64,000 nucleotides of DNA from Spiroplasma_E sp902809815 (GTDB lineage: Bacteria > Bacillota_I > Bacilli_A > Mycoplasmatales > VBWQ01). Below, piece by piece: positions 21,966 through 32,314 of this stretch; position 1 is the first letter of the stretch, and every line of letters starts with the position of its first letter. The stretch spans positions 1,178,001 through 1,242,000 of the forward strand of contig NZ_OZ034992.1 of assembly GCF_964030925.1 (NCBI RefSeq), in the 5' to 3' direction. The notes beneath the pieces were generated by a model that did no database searches, had not been told where the DNA came from, and saw only the letters and a list, made by a program, of their open reading frames with translations. Both the position numbers and the translations under genes were made by a program.

Positions 21966-23085
21966 TTAGCCCTTTTTACTAGACCATTAATTTAAAAAAC
22001 CTGAATGTATTCTAAAAACAATTGTGTTATATAATTAACACTAATTTTAACCTGAAAGGATTTTTATTAATGGATAAAATTAAACAAATAGCATTAGTAA
22101 TTAACAAATTAAATATCAAAGAAAAAATTAAAATTATTGATGATTGTAAAAATCAATATTCAATTAGAAACCTATGTCAATATCTTCAATTAAACAGATC
22201 AACATATTACTTTTTAAAAAATAAACAAAAACCTATTAAAAAAGAAGAAAATCATATTATTAAATGCAATCATAAATATCAAAAAATATGCCAACTTTTA
22301 ATCGAATTTCATTCTACAAGAAAAGGCAGAATTTATGGATATTTAAGAATTTTTTCAGCTTTTAAAGAGTGATTAAAACAAGAAAAAAATATCATTTTAA
22401 ATATAGAATTATCAATAAAACAAATGCGAAAAATTATGAAAGAACACAATATTCAAGGATTAAAACAAACTAAAAATAACTATCCTAAAAACAAAAAAAA
22501 TCCAAATAAGTGAATACCTACAATGGATAAAGTAAACAAAGATTATAAAAGTACAACCTCTTCAAATCAAATTTGATCAATGGACACTAAACAAATAAAT
22601 ACTAAAGAAGGATGATTATATCTTTTTGTAATTATTGATTTTTATTCAAATAATGTTGTTAGTTATAATATTGCTCCTAATAAATCATATCAGGATTTAA
22701 TTCTTCCTGCTCTTGAAAAAATCAACAAACAATTTTCTTGAAATCAAGTAAAAAATGTTATTTTACATTCAGATAACGCCAACGAATTTTATTGTCAGGA
22801 TATCACAAAATGAGCAGAGGATAAACAAATAATTTTAAGCAAAAAACAACCTTATGATATTGGTGGTAATGTATTATCTGAAAACTGATTTTCTCATTTA
22901 TCTCAAGAATGACTACCTAAAGGATCAAATCAATATTTATCCATCAATGAAGCTATAAATGATGTAAATCAATATGTTATGTTTTATAATTATGAAAGAA
23001 TACATTCTAAATTTCTAAAACCACCAATTTTACAAATTAAAATTTAGAATTTTATATCAAAAATGGTCCAGTAATTAAGGGCCAA
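21966..23085 (+). mobile_element. IS3-like insertion sequence, copy 1 (1120 bp)
   Basis: Ends TTAGCCCTT...ACTAGACCATT and, on the other strand, TTGGCCCTT...ACTGGACCATT form imperfect inverted repeats. CCAC is duplicated on both sides (21962-21965, 23086-23089). The copy at 35486-36605 has the same length, and identical sequence wherever I compared. Only an OrfB-like gene is present; about 100 bp before it hold no orfA. Confidence 0.9.
22070..23047 (+). CDS. IS3-family-like transposase (OrfB type), copy 1
   Basis: A 325-residue DDE transposase. N-terminal CQYLQLNRSTYYFLKNK is the typical OrfB start region. Catalytic residues: D in IWSMDTKQINTKEGW, D in VILHSDNANEF, E in VLSENWFSHLSQEW. The start at 22070 follows GAAAGGA; an upstream in-frame extension lacks such a site. 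Confidence 0.88.
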
Positions 23086-23960
23086 CCACCTACCTCACAT
23101 ATATCTATTAACTACAAAACCATGTGTATTTTTTAAACTATAATCTTTTTCTAAATGCATTGCTTTTTCAGTATCATGAATAAATTCTTGTTCTAAATAA
23201 AAACTTTCTCAAAATTCCATACCAGCAATTAAACTTGTATATCTTCTACCATATGCTAATGTATCTGCTGAAATTTGACTATAATTTAAAACAGTAAATG
23301 CTTTTGATAAACCTAAATTACTATCAATTCCAGTTGCTCCCATTAAATCTTCTCTATTAGTTCCTACAGTAATATAATTAACTAATTTAATTAATTTATT
23401 ATTTCTTGCTCAAATTTTATAATAAGCTTCTTTTGCTTGTTCTGCATTCATATTAATTAAATCTAAAGGTAAGACTAATGATTTAGCAATAGCATAATCT
23501 TGAATACCATTTAAAAATATTAATTCTAAATTTTCACCTAAATTTCTCATAAATGAAGCTGTTCAATTTGAAACAATTTGTACTGCAATATCTTTTGGTG
23601 ATTTCATAAATCTTTCAATATCAAATTCTGGAATTTCAAAATCAATTGTTAAATATTTATTAATTTCTAATTTAGTTGTATAAACATCACCTTTTTGTCT
23701 TTTAGTACCATTTTTTCAATCTCATGTTGATCCTCATAATACACGAACTGTAGCTCTATAAATTGCTATAGCAACTCCAGCCATTTCACCAATTTGAGTA
23801 GCACTACAAGTTCCACGCATAAACATTGTTGATTTTTCACTTGTTAATTCACCACGTACTTGTGCTTCAAGTACACTTAAAATAGCATTTTCAGTAGGAT
23901 TATTACCTTTAATAAAAAATGCTTCAGGTATTTTTATAGCTCCCATAATAAAACTTCTTT

Positions 23961-24494
23961 CTATTTACTAATAGATTGAAAAACTTCATTTCTAGTAATT
24001 TCAACTAAATCTTCTAATTCTTTTTGATTAGTCATTCCTTGTGTTGTTGCTTTATTTTTTAAATCTTGAGCAATTTTAAAATGGTCTAATGAATTATTAT
24101 GTAATTTTAAAATTAAATCAGTAGGATTAATTGAATTATCTTGTTGTTTATTTTCTTGTTTAATAGGTTCTGATTTATCAATTAAAAAATCTTTATAATC
24201 TTCATTTATTTTATTAAATGCTTCTTGTTTAGATAAAGATTTATAATTATCAGTATTCATTAAATTTTTAATTAAATTTACTTTTTTAGTATCTTTAATA
24301 TTTGAAAATAATTGTTGCTCTTCAAAACTATTAATTTTATTTTCATATTCTTTTATTTTAGTTTCATATTCACTTAATTTAGGTTCAATATCTTTTTTAC
24401 TTTCAGCATATACTACATTTCTATGTTGTTTTAGTAAATTTTTAACATCATCTAAACTATAATTCTCTTTTTCATCAAAAGTAAAATCACTCAT
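23961..24494 (-). CDS. Phage capsid scaffold protein
   Basis: A 177-residue, highly charged protein (MSDFTFDEKENYSLDD...) with a central coiled coil (KLSEYETKIKEYENKINSFEEQ), no Cys, and a position directly upstream of the capsid gene. This is the usual scaffold arrangement. GGGAG precedes the start. First gene after the operator-like palindrome at 24554. Confidence 0.72.
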   Translation of the reverse strand: MSDFTFDEKENYSLDDVKNLLKQHRNVVYAESKKDIEPKLSEYETKIKEYENKINSFEEQQLFSNIKDTKKVNLIKNLMNTDNYKSLSKQEAFNKINEDYKDFLIDKSEPIKQENKQQDNSINPTDLILKLHNNSLDHFKIAQDLKNKATTQGMTNQKELEDLVEITRNEVFQSISK

Positions 24495-24641
24495 ACTTTT
24501 AATCTCCCTTTATTAATTTTTAATAATTCACTTGGTTAATAGGTCACTTTTATATATGTTAATTTAACATATTCACTTTATTAAATTATATCATTTTTAT
24601 CCTTTAAAATAAAGAAAAAAACCTATATTTATTATAGGTTT
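24495..24641 (-). promoter_or_regulatory. Promoter and 19-bp palindromic operator before the scaffold gene
   Basis: Reading leftward, TGATATAAT (24593-24585) is an extended -10 box. Just downstream lies ATATGTTAA-T-TTAACATAT (24554-24572), a perfect inverted repeat, well placed for a repressor or a leader hairpin. AAGTGA occurs three times in the same leader. Confidence 0.65.
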
Positions 24642-24643
24642 TT
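24615..24643 (-). terminator. Terminator of the small terminase gene
   Basis: ACCTATA (24621-24627), five-base loop, TATAGGT (24633-24639). On the minus strand it is followed by seven T. It separates the small terminase transcript from the scaffold promoter. Confidence 0.8.
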
Positions 24644-25021
24644 AATCATTATTTTCTATTTTTCTAGGTTCACAAATATTAATAATTATATTACTTTTTG
24701 AGTTATTATCTTCTTCATTAATATCATATTCATTCGGATAACTAACTTGTCAATGTTTATAAATTATTTCTGGTTTTACTAATGATTTTTCTAACATATG
24801 AGTTGAAATTATCGCTCTTGCATTATCATAATCTTTAATAAATTTTTACGTCATGGATTGCTTCTACGTCGGCAATCATAAACAAATTTTCTATCAATTC
24901 CAAGTGCATTATTTAATCCTTGTGGAGTTAATATAACCTTTTTAGTTCTTAAATAATTATCAATTTGAGTTTTATAATTAACACTTAATTTTTCACCATA
25001 TTTTTTTTCTTTTTCTGGCAT
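24642..25021 (-). pseudogene. Probable terminase small subunit, frameshifted
   Basis: The frame from ATG 25021 (MPEKEKKYGEKLSVNYKTQI...) stops early, but a second frame continues as KFIKDYDNARAIISTHMLEK and ends at 24642. They join at a run of five A on the coding strand (24843-24847); six would give ...NPWRKKFIKDYDN. The helical N-terminus (LTPQGLNNALGIDRKFVYDC) looks like the DNA-binding part of small terminases, and it is the first leftward gene. Assignment is from context and weak similarity. Confidence 0.55.
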
Positions 25022-25089
25022 ATTTATCACCTATATTCAATATTTATATACTAATTATAACATTTTAAGCAAAGTATATTACAACACTG

Positions 25090-25111
25090 AACAATTAATA
25101 ATTGTTATACT
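25090..25111 (+). promoter_or_regulatory. Palindrome overlapping the transposase promoter
   Basis: AACAATTA-A-TAATTGTT (25090-25106) is a perfect inverted repeat running into a -10-like TATACT (25106-25111), 31 bp before the transposase ATG. A bound protein would cover the promoter. The divergent leftward gene has TATAAT at 25059-25054. Confidence 0.6.
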
Positions 25112-25142
25112 GAAAATTATGTATTTAGAAAGGAATAATATT

Positions 25143-26306
25143 ATGATTTTACTTCCTGAACAATTTCCTCATAATCAGTTTAAAATTAGTCATGAAAAAC
25201 AAATGTTATTAGATTATAAAAATAATTTAATTAATTATGATAAATATTGACATAAAAATGAATATGATAAAAATAAATATAAATATGTTAAAACTGCTAA
25301 AAGAACTTTTACATCAATGTATGGAATAGTAAAAGATTTTTATAGAAAAGTATATCAACATAAAATTACTGGTGAATATTTATATCCATTAGATACATAT
25401 ATTAATATTGATAAAAATAAAAAATTTACTAATCAAGTAACAAAATCAATAATTTATGAAGCAGATTTAAATAATATTACATATCCTATAATTAAACATA
25501 ATTTAAAAATAAGTATATCATTATCAACTATTTGTAGAAGAGTAAAAAAAACTAATATATTTGTTCAAGAATTACCACAAGAAAAAATAAAAATATTACC
25601 AACTGATTATATTTATATTCAATCAGATGAATCATATAATAATTTAATTGATAATAATAAAAAAAGAAAATTTAGACATAGAACAGTAAGTATAAGTACA
25701 GGTTTTGATTTAAATAAATCTACTGATAATAGACATGTTTTAGAAAATAAATATATTTTTGTTTTGTCAACTAGAAAAGGTCAAAGAATTACTAAAAAAG
25801 AATTTGGTAAATCTATAATAACTAATTTAGATAATATTTTTATTGGTTATACTAATGAAAATTTAAAATTAACTGGTGATGGTGCTACTTATCTTAAATC
25901 TACTGCTAATTATTTAAAAATTGATTATGCTGTAGATAAATGACATCCATTACAAAAATTAAAACAAGTATTTATTGTAGGAAAAGGTAAAAGAACAAAA
26001 GAAAATAATAAAAAATTAAATTATGCATATTATAAATTATTTTTAAATGGTTGTTATTATAAATTATTAGATTATTTAAAAGAAAATAATGCTGATGAAA
26101 AAATATATGAATATTTTAAAAATAATAAAAAAGGTATTGAAAATCAAAATGCTATTTGAAATATTGGTTGTAGTGCTGAAAGTGATGTTTATCATTTAAT
26201 AAAATCTATATCTAATAATAATGCAAAAATTTATTCAAAAGAAGCATTTTTTAATTTATTAAAATTAAAACAAGCAAGAATTAATAAATTAAAAGTATTT
26301 GTTTAA
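25143..26306 (+). CDS. ISLre2/UPF0236-type DDE transposase of the phage-like element
   Basis: A 387-residue protein with the signatures of the UPF0236 (ISLre2) family, also annotated in mollicute integrative elements: YIQSDES (D162), LTGDGATYLKS (D246), AVDKWHPLQKLK, and GCSAESDVYHLIKSI (E346). D162, D246 and E346 are the likely catalytic triad. AAAGGA precedes ATG 25143. It lies 184 bp from the right terminal repeat, faces that end and is the only recognisable recombinase in the element, so it is inferred to integrate or replicate the phage genome by transposition. Confidence 0.85.
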
Positions 26307-26331
26307 ATTTATAAAATTTAATAAATCTAAA

Positions 26332-26352
26332 CCTAAATAGTTAGGAATTTTT
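26332..26352 (+). terminator. Weak terminator after the transposase gene
   Basis: CCTAA, ATAG loop, TTAGG, then AATTTTTATTTT. Only five pairs, so partial termination is possible. Confidence 0.5.
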
Positions 26353-26386
26353 ATTTTATAAAAGTTAATAAAATCTATAATAAGAC

Positions 26387-26415
26387 TTGACATTTACCCT
26401 ATTTAGGGTTATAAT
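26387..26415 (+). promoter_or_regulatory. Outward-facing sigma70-type promoter with palindromic spacer
   Basis: TTGACA (26387-26392), exactly 17 bp, TATAAT (26410-26415). The spacer contains the perfect palindrome ACCCTA-TT-TAGGGT (26396-26409). No gene follows before the right end, 75 bp away. Confidence 0.8.
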
Positions 26416-26468
26416 ATTTATAACAATTAATAATTTATTTTATCTTTTATTTAAAGAAAATTAAATTA

Positions 26469-26490
26469 TAACTAGACTTGAAATACGCCC
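26469..26490 (-). repeat. Right terminal inverted repeat of the phage-like element
   Basis: The inverse of the left end: read leftward it is GGGCGTATTTCAA...TAGTTA. Confidence 0.85.
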
Positions 26491-26499
26491 TGTTATTGA
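26491..26499. repeat. 9-bp target-site duplication, right copy
   Basis: TGTTATTGA, identical to 5035-5043. Confidence 0.9.
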
Positions 26500-27509
26500 A
26501 TATAGAAATAAATATTTTTTGAAAAAATAGTTTAAAAAATGAGTTTACATTTTAAACAAAAAATTGTTAATAATATTTTTATATTAACTCGATAAAAATT
26601 TAAATTTTAAAAAAATATTTTTAATATTTTTTTTATTTTAATGGTTTTATTTTATTAAAAATTTCACAAAGTAAGTTAAATCTTAAGTACATAAGTCTAA
26701 ATTTAGATTTTCTACATTTATTTACTAAAATTTTGAATCTTTTCAATCAAGCAAAGACATGTTCAACTTTAATTCTAATTTTAGATACAATCTTATTGTA
26801 TTTTTATAAATATTTTGTATACCTTGATATCCTAAATCACCAATAATTATTGTTTTTTCTGAAAATTCAAGATTTGAATTTTTTAATATTTGAAAATCAT
26901 GCACTTTACCATTATCAGCAAAAATATCAACAATTTTTTTATTAAAAAAATCATATACAATTTGAAATTTTATAGAATACATTCAACTTTTACCAGAAAA
27001 ATATTCTAACTGTAGTTTTTTTTAGTTGGTCTTTCAATTTCAATCTCAGTTGAATCAATTAAATAAAATTGAAATTCATTTGAATTTTCTTGTTTTTTAT
27101 CAATTTTTAATTTATATCTTTCTTTTAAAAATTGGTAATCTTTGTGGTTACTAAGTTTATTTTCTACTCAAGTAATATTTCGAAAACAACTTGATGGGCT
27201 CATTTTAGATTTAATACTCATTTGAAAAAAAGTATAATATTCTTTTCAGTATAATAAAGTCATCATTAATCTTTCTTCTACTGAAAGTTTATTTTTTCGA
27301 CCTTTATTTTTTTCTAATTTTTCTATTTCAATTAATTTTTCTAACATTTCATTAAAATGAAAACGTTTTATACCAAAATATCTGTAAAATTCTTCATTTT
27401 TTAATTTTTTTAAATTTTCAAAAATCATTTTTATCAACACTTTTCTAAATTTATTGTTAATAACAAAATTATAAAATAAATTTTAAAAAATTTAATTACG
27501 GAATATGTC
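26491..27509 (-). mobile_element. Remainder of the IS5-like element split by the phage-like element; decayed transposase
   Basis: Continues the IS that begins at 4976. Compared with intact copies it lacks about 63 bp in the second transposase part (after a repeated TTATTGTATTTT) and about 20 bp near the outer end, so the transposase (27428 down to about 26638) is dead. Both deletions lie between short direct repeats. Confidence 0.88.
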
Positions 27510-27554
27510 TATTATATATATACAAGTAAAAATATAGAAAAAATAGTTTTTTTT

Positions 27555-28515
27555 CTAATGTAAAACTTTTTTCCTAAAATCTATTTTTTCAACTTTATTA
27601 CCAAAAACTTTATCAACCCAAGTCAAAACATCTTTATCTTTTTGAATTAAATAACCTATTTCACTAGTCCGTAAATAATGCTTATGTGATAAAGCACTTA
27701 AATATACATATTTTTCATAATCTTCATACTCCTTAAAATAATCATTAACAACAGTACTTTCAATAATACCACCAATCATAACAGTATCACCATTACTATC
27801 TCTTTGAGTTTTAAAATAAAATACATTTGTAGCATTAAAACTTGCTTTAATGATATCTCCAATTGTCAATTTCTTAATACCACGAACTACAATAGGATTT
27901 TTACAATTACGACTAAAAGCATATGCTTTTATACCTACATCCTCTTGATTTAAAGATTTAGCATCGTCTAATGATTTTGTAACATATTTACCTAAATATT
28001 TAATAACAAACTCATTTGTACCTTTACGAACAACTCTTAAATCAATACCCTTAGGCATTTCCAGCATGTGGTCATCAATCACGTATCATATTATAAGGTA
28101 TCTTTCTATTAAAAATTATATGAAAATGAACTGCTCCACGGTCTTGATATTCATAAACATACATATATTTTAATTCACACATATATTTAGCACGCTTAGG
28201 GTCATTTCATCATTTCTTTAATTTAAGAAAAAATAAACGAATATCTTTTTTTGATTGTTTAACATCTTGGATATTTTCAGCATAAGTTAAAGTAACAAAA
28301 CTTAACATATTACTATTATAAAAATTATGTAATGCTTTTTGAATTAAATTAGTTTTAGTACGAACAGTACTATTTCTCAATTTTTGCTTATTACCAACAT
28401 AACATTTACCTTTTTTATTTCCAATATTATTTAAAAAAGAAATAGGTAAAACTACATTCTTAACATAACAAGCATAAAAAATCTTCTTAACATAAAAATC
28501 TTGTTGAATATCCAT
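27555..28515 (-). pseudogene. Plectrovirus-type rolling-circle replication protein, frameshifted fragment
   Basis: The N-terminal frame (MDIQQDFYVKKIFYACYVKN...) includes SFVTLTYAEN and the HUH motif of rolling-circle Reps, AVHFHIIF. It runs to HAGNA and stops; the next frame continues KGIDLRVVRKGTNEF. Dropping one T in GCCTAAGGG restores a single frame. Proteins of this type occur in Spiroplasma filamentous phages. It sits between two IS5-like copies with no other phage genes, so it is a leftover. Confidence 0.75.
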
Positions 28516-28607
28516 ATATAAAACTCCGATGAAACACTACTTTAAAGTAGCAAATTTTATATTTTAATAACAAACAAATCTTAACATAAAAAATTATAAA
28601 AACAAAG

Positions 28608-29763
28608 GACATATTCCGTAATTAAATTTAATTAATTGTCAATAAAATTGTTTTAAAACTATTTAGTGTTATTGAATATAGAAATAAATATTTTTTGAAA
28701 AAATAGTTTAAAAAATGAGTTTACATTTTAAACAAAAAATTGTTAATAATATTTTTATATTAACTCGATAAAAATTTAAATTTTAAAAAAATATTTTTAA
28801 TATTTTTTTTATTTTAATGGTTTTATTTTATTAAAAATTTCACAAAGTAAGTTAAATCTTAAGTACATAAGTCTAAATTTAGATTTTCTACATTTATTTA
28901 CTAAAATTTTGAATCTTTTCAATCAAGCAAAGACATGTTCAACTTTAATTCTAATTTTAGATACAATCTTATTGTATTTTCTTTCTTGTTTAGTTAATTT
29001 TTTATTTTTAGTTCTTTTAATTGGTATTATTGTATTTTTATAAATATTTTGTATACCTTGATATCCTAAATCACCAATAATTATTGTTTTTTCTGAAAAT
29101 TCAAGATTTGAATTTTTTAATATTTGAAAATCATGCACTTTACCATTATCAGCAAAAATATCAACAATTTTTTTATTAAAAAAATCATATACAATTTGAA
29201 ATTTTATAGAATACATTCAACTTTTACCAGAAAAATATTCTAACTGTAGTTTTTTTTAGTTGGTCTTTCAATTTCAATCTCAGTTGAATCAATTAAATAA
29301 AATTGAAATTCATTTGAATTTTCTTGTTTTTTATCAATTTTTAATTTATATCTTTCTTTTAAAAATTGGTAATCTTTGTGGTTACTAAGTTTATTTTCTA
29401 CTCAAGTAATATTTCGAAAACAACTTGATGGGCTCATTTTAGATTTAATACTCATTTGAAAAAAAGTATAATATTCTTTTCAGTATAATAAAGTCATCAT
29501 TAATCTTTCTTCTACTGAAAGTTTATTTTTTCGACCTTTATTTTTTTCTAATTTTTCTATTTCAATTAATTTTTCTAACATTTCATTAAAATGAAAACGT
29601 TTTATACCAAAATATCTGTAAAATTCTTCATTTTTTAATTTTTTTAAATTTTCAAAAATCATTTTTATCAACACTTTTCTAAATTTATTGTTAATAACAA
29701 AATTATAAAATAAATTTTAAAATTATCAATTGACTTTTAAAAAATTTAATTACGGAATATGTC
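28608..29763 (-). mobile_element. IS5-like insertion sequence, complete copy (1156 bp)
   Basis: Ends GACATATTCCGTAATT and its inverse. The transposase reads leftward. The five bases outside (CAAAG left, TAAAC right) are not a duplication, so flanking DNA has been rearranged. Confidence 0.92.
28809..29662 (-). CDS. IS5-family-like transposase made by -1 frameshifting
   Basis: Part one starts MIFENLKKLKNEEFYRYFG and contains LIDSTEIEIERPTKK (first catalytic D). It stops shortly after an A8-C run; part two, in the -1 frame, continues with LEYFSGKSWMYSIKF, IIGDLGYQG (second D) and IRIKVEHVFAWLKRF (E). Together about 284 residues. The same break occurs at the same run in the other copies, so it is a real programmed slip. 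Confidence 0.85.
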
Positions 29764-29963
29764 TAAACAATAAAACAAAAACGTTACTTAACAAAGTGTT
29801 AAAAAATAATAAATAATTTTAAACTATTTCCAATCATTAAAAATATAATTTTAGTAAAAAATAGAAATATAAAAATTAAAAAATAATAATATTTTTTTGT
29901 ATTTTTTCATGATAAAATTCTAAATAACACAAAAATAAAATTAAAAGAAAAAGGAACAAAACT

Positions 29964-31038
29964 ATGAATAAAAAACAATATACTATAGTTTATTAATAAT
30001 TCCTATTTCTTTATTTGTATTATTACTTACTTTATTTTTAACAAATATTTGAAAACCCTCAATTGTTGCTATTATTTTTATTACTATTTTGTTAATAATA
30101 GTAGCAATTTTTACATGATATCTTATAAAAATAGTTATTCACAATTTGATAAAGAACATATCCATAATTTTGAAGATAATTTTAAACAACGATTTTGAAA
30201 ACTAGGAATAATTGGTTTTATTGCTGATTTTTGTGACACAATTGGTATTGGTTCATTTGCAGTAAGTATTATTTTATTAAAATTAACAAAACAGGTACGT
30301 AATGATAAAAAAATTTTAGGAATTATGAATGTTGGTCATAGTATTCCTACTTGAATTAAAGCAATTATTTTTATTGCTTTAATTCAAGTAGCATGACCAA
30401 CACTAGTTTCATTAATTTCTGCTGCAACATTAGGTGCCTATTTAGGCGCCATTATCGCAAATAAAATTAAACTTAGTTGATCACAACTATTTATTGGTGT
30501 TCTATTATTTATTGTTTCAATTATCATGCTTTTAGGTCAAAAACAAATTGGAATTATGCCAACAGCGGGTAATAATAATAGTCTTGATATTTGATGAAAA
30601 TATTTGGTTGGTATTAGTATATTCTTTATCCTTGGTGCTTTCATGGCATTAGGCATTGGTATTTATGCTCCAGCAATGGCAACTACTTATTTATTAGGTC
30701 TTAACGCTGAATGTGCTTTTCCAATTATGATGGGATCTGCAGCTTTTTTAATGCCAGTTGCTGGTACACGTTTTATTAAAGATAAAAACTATGAAATTAA
30801 ACCACCAATTGCTTTCACACTAGGTGGATCAATTGGTGTTATTTGTGCTTACTTAAGTGTATTTTTATTATTACAAAATGGTCTTGGCTTAAATAAAGAA
30901 CAATTTATTAATATCCTACTATGATTAATTATCGTAATAATTTGATATACATCTTCTTCACTAATAATTACATCAGTAAAAAATTTACGTAATTATAAAA
31001 AACAAAAATCACATCAGAAATTAATTATTGACTCTTAA
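29964..31038 (+). pseudogene. TauE/SafE-family membrane transporter with two N-terminal frameshifts
   Basis: The main frame (from about 30140) is a membrane protein with the TauE/SafE look: GIIGFIADFCDTIGIGSFAVS and MNVGHSIPTWIKAIIFIALIQ, then a second half with GAFMALGIGIYAPAMATTYL. Family members export sulfite or related anions; the substrate is unknown. ATG 29964 after AAGGA starts in a frame that soon stops. Adding one A in the A6 run at about 29969 and one base near 30125 gives one ~358-residue protein. Confidence 0.72.
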
Positions 31039-31046
31039 ACATAATA

Positions 31047-31075
31047 AAAGGTTGTTAACTAACAACCTTTTATTA
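31047..31075. terminator. Bidirectional terminator between the TauE/SafE gene and plsC
   Basis: AAAGGTTGTT, AACT loop, AACAACCTTT: a ten-pair stem with A/T runs on both sides. Confidence 0.88.
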
Positions 31076-31082
31076 TTACTAC

Positions 31083-31820
31083 TTAAATTTTATTATTGCT
31101 AAAATCATCAATTCCTTTTTTAATAATATTAAATACTTGCTTTGATAATACATCAGTAGATAATTTAATAAATTCACTTGGTTCAATTGCCTTATGAAAA
31201 ATAAGATGAATATCTTTTTTGCCTTTATATTTTCGATCAAAAATTTGATAAGAATTAATAATAGTAACAGGAATAATTGGTACATAAGATTGATATGCCA
31301 TATTAAAAGCACCTGCTTTAAATTCTTGCATTTCTTGTTGATGACTTCTTGTTCCTTCTGGAAAAATCATCATTGTACGCGGAATTCTAATTAATTCCTT
31401 TGCTTCTTGAAAAGTTGTAATGGCTGTGCGTGGATTATTACGATCAATAAATAAAACATCAATTAAAAAAATAAATCTTCGTGCCAAATGGCTTTTTTTT
31501 AATTCTTCTTTTGCAATAAAACCTAAAGGTGCATATAAACTATAATCATTTACCGATAATACTAATAATGGATCAAAATTTGATTGATGATTGGCAACCA
31601 TTACACAACCTTTTCTTTTTGGTCAATTTTCAATGTTATGAACGGTTAATTTAATATTATATAATCATTTAATATAACGCACACGTTTTTTCAATCAAAT
31701 ATATTGTTTTGCTTCAGAAACTAAACTTGGGTCTTTTAATACCTTTCTTGTCATTGAACCTGATTTACTATAAGTTTGTAATAAATAAGGTCAAGTTAAA
31801 ATTGCTTTTCAAATGTTCAT
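31083..31820 (-). CDS. plsC: 1-acyl-sn-glycerol-3-phosphate acyltransferase
   Basis: A 245-residue acyltransferase that makes phosphatidic acid. The catalytic NHQSNFD is at residues 77-83 and the substrate-binding FPEGTRS about 70 residues later. It is last in the thyA-folA-plsC operon, 2 bp after the folA stop (TAATAATG). Confidence 0.88.
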
Positions 31821-31822
31821 TA

Positions 31823-32314
31823 TTATTTTTTTTCCTTTCTTTGATACACATTCGCTACAAATTCTGCAAATTCTGTTGTTTTGATTAATTTAAAATCAGA
31901 AAAATTACTAACAGGAAATAAAAGATCACCATTATATAAATTTTTAATGACTGAAACATATAAATAATCAGCATAATCTCATGCCTGCTTATAAATTTCA
32001 GCACCACCAATAATACAAATATCTCTTTTTTTATTACCTTGATATTGTTTTAAATATGAAATAATATCATTTGTGAAAGTAATATTATTATCATTTAGAA
32101 ATTGTTGATAACGTTCTTGATGATTAGTAACAACTATATTGTAACGATTTTTTAGTGGTTTGCCAATACTTTCAAAAGTTTTTGAACCCATTAATACATT
32201 TTTATTTAAAGTAATGCTCTGAAAATATTGCATTTCTTCTTTAATTTTTCAGGGCAATTTATTATTAAAACCAATTACCTTTTCTTTGGTCATTGCTCAA
32301 ACTAAAATTACCAT
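31823..32314 (-). CDS. folA: Dihydrofolate reductase
   Basis: A 163-residue enzyme reducing dihydrofolate with NADPH. Visible: VILVWAMTKEKVIGFNNKLPW (N-terminal substrate site), NVLMGSKTFESIGKPLKNR (cofactor loop), IIGGAEIYKQA. It starts in a 1-bp overlap with thyA (TAATG), pairing it with the enzyme that produces dihydrofolate. Confidence 0.93.

Larger units (their letters stand above)
21497..23946 (-). pseudogene. Major capsid protein gene, interrupted by an IS3-like element
   Basis: The N-terminal part (23946-23086) begins MGAIKIPEAFFIKGNNPTEN and includes AYGRRYTSLIAGMEFWESFY. The C-terminal part (21965-21497) begins WRMPISFTKIRQKL. Removing the IS (21966-23085) and one CCAC duplicate rejoins them in frame as ...NRYMWGR-WRMPISF..., giving 441 residues. 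Its place after the scaffold gene and its length fit a major capsid protein. In the present state the N-terminal part reads through into IS sequence and stops at 23066 or nearby. An intact capsid cannot be made. Confidence 0.78.
5044..26490. mobile_element. Integrated tailed-phage-like element with ISLre2-type transposase (transposable prophage)
   Basis: The ends are the imperfect inverted repeats at 5044-5065 and 26469-26490, bounded by the 9-bp duplication. Contents: early genes rightward (5530-9721), DUF3800 gene, morphogenesis genes leftward (25021-10775), transposase rightward (25143-26306). No tyrosine or serine integrase, DNA polymerase or lysis enzyme was recognised. It is 21,447 bp, or 20,323 bp without the IS inside the capsid gene. 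This is close to the ~20 kb I recall for the short-tailed Spiroplasma virus SpV3, but identity with it is only a guess. Confidence 0.9.
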
